A program made the position numbers and the translations under genes. DNA of 8,774 nt from Oscillospiraceae bacterium (GTDB lineage Bacteria > Bacillota > Clostridia > Oscillospirales > Ruminococcaceae), in the NCBI GenBank assembly GCA_017410745.1, contig JAFPPJ010000139.1, forward strand, positions 1 through 8,774. Reading direction: 5' to 3'. The notes under the pieces were generated by a model that saw nothing but the letters and a program-made list of their open reading frames with translations, was not told where the DNA came from and did not search any database. Positions 5,626 through 8,774 of the stretch are shown here, piece after piece (the stretch's first letter is position 1; each line of letters starts with the position of its first letter).

Positions 5626-6615
5626 TCAGAACTTCAGCACCGCAGCCGCCGAGGTAAGTCCTGCGCCGAAGCCTACGAAGCACACCGTCATGCCCCTTTT
5701 CAGCACTCCTCTTGTGACTGCCTCATCGAGAGCGATGGGTATTGATGCGCTCGATGTGTTGCCGCAGCGGTCTATATTGGTGTAGAACCGTTCGAGGGGG
5801 ATGCCCATGCTCTTTGCGGCTGTCTCGATTATACGGATGTTTGCCTGATGCGGGATAAAAAGGTCTATGTCCGCAGGCGTGAGACCTGTGCCCTCAAGTG
5901 CATTCTCCACCGCACGGGGCAGAGCCTTCGTAGCAAAGCGGTATACCTCCCTGCCGTCCTGCACGAGCACGCTGTATGGCGCATCCGGATCGGACCCATC
6001 GTCTATATGCACGGGATCCTTCATGAAGGGATGAGGTGCGGGGCGCATCTTTGCGTAGAGATAGCGCATGCCCGAGCCGTCGCAGCTGAGCCATGAGGAG
6101 AAAAGACTGTCGGAAGCCCTGAGAAGTACCGCTGCAGCGCCGTCTCCGAAGAGTATGCAGGATGCGCGGTCGGTGAAGTCGGTTATGGCAGAGAGCCTTT
6201 CCGACGATACCACGAGGGCATACTTAGTGCCTGCCGAGAGGAATTTCTGCGCGATGTCAAGGGCATAGACGAAGCCCGAGCAAGCCGCAGCCACGTCAAA
6301 TGCGGGACATCCGAGAGCGCCTATCTCACGCTGTATCACAGCGGATATGGTGGGGGAATGATAATCGCCTGTGACGGTGGAGCATATTATCACGCCTATC
6401 TCCGACGGGTCTATCCCTGCGCGCTCGATCGCCTGCTTTGCGGCACATGCCCCCATATACCAGGTGGGCTCGCCGTTGTTCATATGCCTTGTGCTGATGC
6501 CTGTGCGGGTGCGTATCCATTCATCGTTGGTGTCTACGCAGCGTGCAAGGTCGTCATTTGTGACCGTGAGGGGAGGGAGAAAGCTTCCCGTAGCAAGAAT
6601 GTCTATTCCTGTCAT
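5626..6615 (-). CDS. fabH: 3-oxoacyl-ACP synthase III (FabH)
   Basis: Starts fatty-acid chains by condensing an acyl-CoA primer with malonyl-ACP. The 329-residue protein carries the complete KAS III triad: Cys112 in DVAAACSGF, His256 in FIPHQANIRI and Asn286 in CGNTSSASIP. The N-terminal DEWIRTRTGI (31-40) and the C-terminal GFGAGLTSAAAVL are also diagnostic. It is about 12 residues longer than E. coli FabH between Cys112 and His256, around the segment at 190-215. The frame stays open for 56 codons upstream to an ATG at 6783, but GAGGTG (6621-6626) 5 nt from the ATG at 6613-6615 and family alignment fix the start at MTGIDILATG. It is the first gene of the operon, behind a strong promoter and long leader. 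Confidence 0.97.
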   Translation of the reverse strand: MTGIDILATGSFLPPLTVTNDDLARCVDTNDEWIRTRTGISTRHMNNGEPTWYMGACAAKQAIERAGIDPSEIGVIICSTVTGDYHSPTISAVIQREIGALGCPAFDVAAACSGFVYALDIAQKFLSAGTKYALVVSSERLSAITDFTDRASCILFGDGAAAVLLRASDSLFSSWLSCDGSGMRYLYAKMRPAPHPFMKDPVHIDDGSDPDAPYSVLVQDGREVYRFATKALPRAVENALEGTGLTPADIDLFIPHQANIRIIETAAKSMGIPLERFYTNIDRCGNTSSASIPIALDEAVTRGVLKRGMTVCFVGFGAGLTSAAAVLKF

Positions 6616-6798
6616 TTGTTCACCTCGTTTGGGTATATCTTGAATAATTAGCGAAAACATATTGAAAAACACTGCAAGATGTGTTATACTGTACTTATCG
6701 GGCATTAGCCCTGCAAACGGCACAGATGCCTGCACATCCCCTGCCCGGGCGTATCGTATCGGGCAATGGATACGGTATCTCATGTCGTTTGATATAAC
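6616..6798 (-). ncRNA. Long, possibly structured 5' leader of the fabH operon
   Basis: From the predicted transcription start near 6798 to the fabH ATG there are about 180 nt. On the minus strand this stretch can form GATGTG/CACATC (6733-6738 with 6678-6683, extendable by two G-U pairs) closing a region that holds two hairpins, GGCA-TCTG-TGCC (6719-6730) and GGGC-TAAT-GCCC (6700-6711). Upstream is another stem, 6751-6760 with 6769-6778. An 11-nt sequence (TATCGGGCAAT on the plus strand) occurs twice with one difference, at 6757-6767 and 6696-6706. It does not match any riboswitch class I recognise. It may be a regulatory leader, or unconstrained sequence with chance stems. Confidence 0.35.
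6621..6626 (-). promoter_or_regulatory. Ribosome binding site deciding the fabH start
   Basis: GAGGTG on the minus strand lies 5 nt before the ATG at 6613-6615. The upstream in-frame ATG at 6783 has no such site, so the 56-codon in-frame extension is judged to be untranslated leader. Confidence 0.75.
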
Positions 6799-6817
6799 TA
6801 TATTATTATACTACATT
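6789..6817 (+). promoter_or_regulatory. Tentative fabD promoter
   Basis: TTGATA (6789-6794, five of six) and TACATT (6812-6817, four of six) are 17 nt apart on the plus strand. This overlaps the fabH promoter back to back, so the two would compete for polymerase. An alternative is TTTACG (6817-6822) with TATAAA (6838-6843) at a non-ideal 15-nt spacing. The AT-rich region makes chance matches likely. Confidence 0.3.
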
Positions 6818-6833
6818 TTACGTTTTAAGTCAA
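6805..6833 (-). promoter_or_regulatory. Main promoter of the fabH-accC operon
   Basis: On the minus strand, TTGACT (6828-6833, five of six consensus positions) is followed after exactly 17 nt by a perfect TATAAT (6805-6810). The predicted start is a G or neighbouring base near 6798. It lies in the AT-rich space between the divergent fabH and fabD genes and is the best promoter match in the window for the minus-strand operon. A GTATAAT-type inverted repeat overlaps the -10 box. No FapR- or FabT-like operator was recognised around it. Confidence 0.75.
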
Positions 6834-6861
6834 CACATATAAAAAATTATTAGAGAAAAAT

Positions 6862-6880
6862 TGCTGTGGCGAACACAGCA
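6862..6880. other. Perfect 7-bp hairpin: fabD leader stem or minus-strand terminator
   Basis: TGCTGTG-GCGAA-CACAGCA forms a perfect 7-bp stem with a 5-nt loop. On the plus strand it ends 3 nt before the fabD ribosome binding site AAGGA (6884-6888). On the minus strand the same stem is followed directly by AATTTTTCTC, the shape of an intrinsic terminator, which would stop antisense transcription from the fabD side before it enters the fabH promoter. Sequence alone cannot choose between the two roles. Confidence 0.55.
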
Positions 6881-6883
6881 CGG

Positions 6884-6888
6884 AAGGA
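6884..6888 (+). promoter_or_regulatory. Ribosome binding site deciding the fabD start
   Basis: AAGGA lies 8 nt before the ATG at 6897. Two other in-frame ATGs (6861 and 6888) are either upstream of it or overlap it, so they are rejected. Confidence 0.7.
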
Positions 6889-6896
6889 TGGCAGCA

Positions 6897-7811
6897 ATGA
6901 AGACAGCGTTTCTTTTTTCGGGTCAGGGCTCTCAGGAGGAGGGCATGGGCACAGCCCTTGCAGATGCGGGATACAGGGATATATTCGATGAAGCATCCGA
7001 GGTACTGGGCTTTGACCTGCTCGGTATATGCCGCACAGGCACTGCGGAGGAGCTGGCGGTGACCACCGTATCACAGCCCGCTATCATGGCGGTATCCCTC
7101 GCAGCGGCAGAGGCAGCCCGTGACAGGGGCGTTGCTGCAGAAGCGGCTGTCGGCCACTCCCTCGGTGAATATGCCGCGCTCGTATATTCGGGCATGGTCA
7201 GCCGCTATGACGGCTTCCGTCTTATCAAGGCCAGGAGCGAGGCTATGCAGCGTGCGGCGGAGAACTCCAGGGGCGGCGCTATGTACGCTGTCATAGGTCT
7301 CGGTGCAGAGCAGATCGAGCAGATATGCGAGGAGACGGAGGGCTATGTTCTTCCCGTCAACTACAACTCCCCCATACAGACCGTTATCGCAGGCGAAGAG
7401 GCAGCAGCGGCGGCAGCATCGGAGAAATGCCTTGCTGCGGGCGCGCGCAAATCCGTGAAGCTCAGCGTGGCAAGTGCGTTCCATTCTGCTCTGATGCAGA
7501 GTGCGGCGGATGAATTCATAGAATTTGCCCGCACGGTGAAGTTTGCCGCACCGAAGATCACGGTGATGTCAAATATCAGCGGTGAGCCGCTGGTATACGA
7601 GGGCGAGGATATGGCGGCAAGGCTCGCAAGGCACATCGTATCCCCCGTCAGGTTCGTGTCCGAGATAAACCGGCTCAACGCACAGGGCTATGAGAGATAT
7701 ATCGAATGCGGCCCCGGCAAGGTGCTGGCAGGACTTGTGAGGAAGACCCTCAAGGGCGTGACGATAATGAATACCGAGGAATTTCTTTCGCAGACAGAAT
7801 CGCAGCAATAA
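6897..7811 (+). CDS. fabD: Malonyl-CoA:ACP transacylase (FabD)
   Basis: Transfers malonyl from CoA to acyl carrier protein, supplying the extender unit for FabH and FabF. The 304-residue protein starts MKTAFLFSGQGSQ, with the GQGSQ oxyanion-hole motif at 9-13, the nucleophile Ser88 in GHSLGEYAAL, Arg113 in KARSEAM, which matches the arginine that binds the malonyl carboxylate, and His196 in ASAFHSALM as the catalytic base. NYNSPIQTVIAG (155-166) is also conserved. Length matches the family. In many Clostridia fabD lies between fabK and fabG; here it is outside the operon and divergent, so malonyl-ACP supply can be set separately from the cycle enzymes. It is followed by a gap without a clear terminator. 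Confidence 0.97.
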   Translation: MKTAFLFSGQGSQEEGMGTALADAGYRDIFDEASEVLGFDLLGICRTGTAEELAVTTVSQPAIMAVSLAAAEAARDRGVAAEAAVGHSLGEYAALVYSGMVSRYDGFRLIKARSEAMQRAAENSRGGAMYAVIGLGAEQIEQICEETEGYVLPVNYNSPIQTVIAGEEAAAAAASEKCLAAGARKSVKLSVASAFHSALMQSAADEFIEFARTVKFAAPKITVMSNISGEPLVYEGEDMAARLARHIVSPVRFVSEINRLNAQGYERYIECGPGKVLAGLVRKTLKGVTIMNTEEFLSQTESQQ

Positions 7812-7865
7812 GCGCAAATATACATCTTGTATAGAAACGCAAAAATATTACAAGTCATCTGCGCT
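7811..7865 (+). other. Nested inverted repeat after fabD
   Basis: AGCGCA (7811-7816) pairs with TGCGCT (7860-7865), and inside them CTTGTA (7826-7831) pairs with TACAAG (7849-7854); both pairs are perfect 6-bp arms separated by an internal loop. The outer arm begins at the last base of the fabD stop codon. No U-tract follows, so it is not a standard intrinsic terminator, though it could protect the 3' end of fabD mRNA. Confidence 0.3.
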
Positions 7866-7877
7866 CTATAACAGTCG

Positions 7878-7899
7878 GTATAATCCGTATATATTATAC
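7878..7899. repeat. GTATAAT inverted repeat upstream of aroE
   Basis: GTATAAT (7878-7884) and ATTATAC (7893-7899) are perfect 7-bp inverted arms with an 8-nt spacer, ending 6 nt before the -35 box of the aroE promoter. The same arm appears in the fabH-fabK gap and at the fabH promoter. It may be an operator, but the arm also contains the TATAAT hexamer, so it could be promoter-like by chance. Confidence 0.35.
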
Positions 7900-7905
7900 A
7901 TATTG

Positions 7906-7933
7906 TTGAACAGTTGCGGAGATGGCATATAAT
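7906..7933 (+). promoter_or_regulatory. Promoter of aroE
   Basis: TTGAAC (7906-7911, four of six) and a perfect TATAAT (7928-7933) are 16 nt apart. The predicted start near 7940 leaves a leader of under 20 nt that still contains the AAGGA ribosome binding site (7944-7948). This suggests that aroE is transcribed at least partly on its own rather than only by read-through from fabD. Confidence 0.6.
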
Positions 7934-7957
7934 AGATACATTTAAGGATATATTCAT

Positions 7958-8774
7958 ATGAAACATTACGGACTGCTCGGACACCCGCTGGGGCATACCA
8001 TGTCGCCCCCCATACATGAGAGACTATCGCAGCTTGAGGGCATCGAGGCGGACTATACTCTTTTCGACATAGCGCCCAAAGACCTTCCGCACCGCATGGA
8101 TGAGCTCCTGCGGCTCGACGGCTTCAATGTGACCATCCCCTACAAGGGAGCGGTCATGGAATATATGGACGCACTCGACGACACGGCGCTTCGCTATTCC
8201 TCCGTCAACTGCGTATCCATAAAGGACGGCAGGGCTGTCGGGTACAATACCGACTGCACCGGCTTCCTGCGCTCTCTTGAGGCGGCAGGCGGCAGGCTAG
8301 ACGGCAGAGTGCTCATGTGCGGCTGCGGCGGCGTAGGCCGCATGATAGCGGTGGAGGCGCTGCTCCACGGCGCAGACCTTACCATATCGGTCAAGCGGGG
8401 CAGAGAGAGCACCGTTGACGAGGTAAGGAAGATAATGCAGGGCAGAGGGATGGACTGTGATATACACATCACCTATCCCGATGAGATAGACGGGTCGTTC
8501 GACACTCTCGTGAATGCCACGGGAGCGGGTATGTACCCCGATGTGGACGGATGTCCCGTGAGTGAGGATGTTATAGCCCGCGCAGGCTTTGTGTATGACG
8601 TGATATACAACCCCGAAGAGACCAGGCTCAAGAGCGTCGCGCGCAGGCATGGGATACCAGCGGCTGGCGGCATGGGGATTCTGGTGTATCAGGCCGCAGC
8701 AGCCCATGAATACTGGACAGGCGCAGAATATGACGAGGCGGACATAGACAGGCTCATAGCCGATATGCACCGTA
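7958..8774 (+). CDS. aroE: Shikimate dehydrogenase (AroE), 3' end cut by window edge
   Basis: Reduces 3-dehydroshikimate to shikimate with NADPH in the aromatic amino acid pathway. 272 codons are in the window with no stop, close to the usual 270-290 residues, so little is missing. Motifs in order: GHPLGHTMSPPIHE (8-21), the shikimate-binding start; NVTIPYK (57-63) with catalytic Lys63; NTDCTGF (97-103) with catalytic Asp99; GCGGVGR (122-128), the nucleotide-binding loop; NATGAGMYP (186-194, usually NATxxGMxP); YDVIYNP (213-219); and GGMGILVYQAA (237-247) with Gln245. Thr14 replaces the usual Ser of the HSxSP motif. AAGGA lies 9 nt before the ATG. The gene is unrelated to fatty-acid synthesis and has its own promoter. 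Confidence 0.94.
   Translation, partial: MKHYGLLGHPLGHTMSPPIHERLSQLEGIEADYTLFDIAPKDLPHRMDELLRLDGFNVTIPYKGAVMEYMDALDDTALRYSSVNCVSIKDGRAVGYNTDCTGFLRSLEAAGGRLDGRVLMCGCGGVGRMIAVEALLHGADLTISVKRGRESTVDEVRKIMQGRGMDCDIHITYPDEIDGSFDTLVNATGAGMYPDVDGCPVSEDVIARAGFVYDVIYNPEETRLKSVARRHGIPAAGGMGILVYQAAAAHEYWTGAEYDEADIDRLIADMHR

Noticed and set aside
6743..6750. GCCCGGGC 8-bp palindrome in the fabH leader as an operator
   Set aside because: It is too short to distinguish from chance in GC-rich sequence and competes with the proposed leader stems.
6616..6783. In-frame 56-codon N-terminal extension of FabH
   Set aside because: The upstream ATG has no ribosome binding site, the extension has no FabH homology, and GAGGTG directly precedes the start at 6615. 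The open frame is probably chance.
1..8774. Mobile element, CRISPR array, defence system or biosynthetic novelty
   Set aside because: No transposase or integrase motifs, terminal repeats, regularly spaced repeats, or tRNA/rRNA genes were seen. Apart from the two small lipoproteins every gene is a recognisable core metabolic enzyme.

Overview
The window is a core type II fatty-acid synthesis (FAS II) locus from a low-to-moderate-GC-ancestry Firmicute, most likely a Clostridia member near Ruminococcus/Oscillospiraceae. This placement is inferred from four things: a FabK-type rather than FabI-type enoyl reductase, the Clostridia-like fab/acc gene order, frequent ATA isoleucine codons in GC-rich genes separated by AT-rich gaps, and strong AGGAG-type ribosome binding sites. 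No taxonomic marker is present, so it is not proven.

Layout. Positions 1-6615 hold a minus-strand gene series that reads, in transcription order, fabH - fabK - fabG - fabF - accB - lipoprotein A - lipoprotein B - fabZ - accC (accC runs off the left edge). A strong sigma-A-type promoter (TTGACT-N17-TATAAT, minus strand, 6805-6833) lies upstream of fabH and would give a leader of about 180 nt that can form several stems. Diverging on the plus strand are fabD (6897-7811) and, after a 146-nt gap with its own promoter, aroE (7958 to the right edge, nearly complete).

Function. AccB and AccC are the biotin carrier and biotin carboxylase of acetyl-CoA carboxylase, which makes malonyl-CoA. FabD moves malonyl onto ACP, FabH starts chains by condensation with acyl-CoA, and FabF/FabG/FabZ/FabK run the elongation cycle (condensation, ketoreduction, dehydration, enoyl reduction). 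accD, accA, acpP and a FabT/FapR-type regulator are not in the window. AroE is a separate shikimate-pathway enzyme.

Points of interest. Two paralogous small lipoprotein genes of unknown function sit inside the operon between accB and fabZ, with 11-12 nt spacings that suggest co-translation with accB. The long fabH leader may be structured RNA. A perfect 7-bp hairpin lies directly in front of the fabD ribosome binding site and reads as a terminator on the opposite strand. The enzyme genes themselves look intact and ordinary; I see no mobile element, CRISPR array, tRNA or rRNA.
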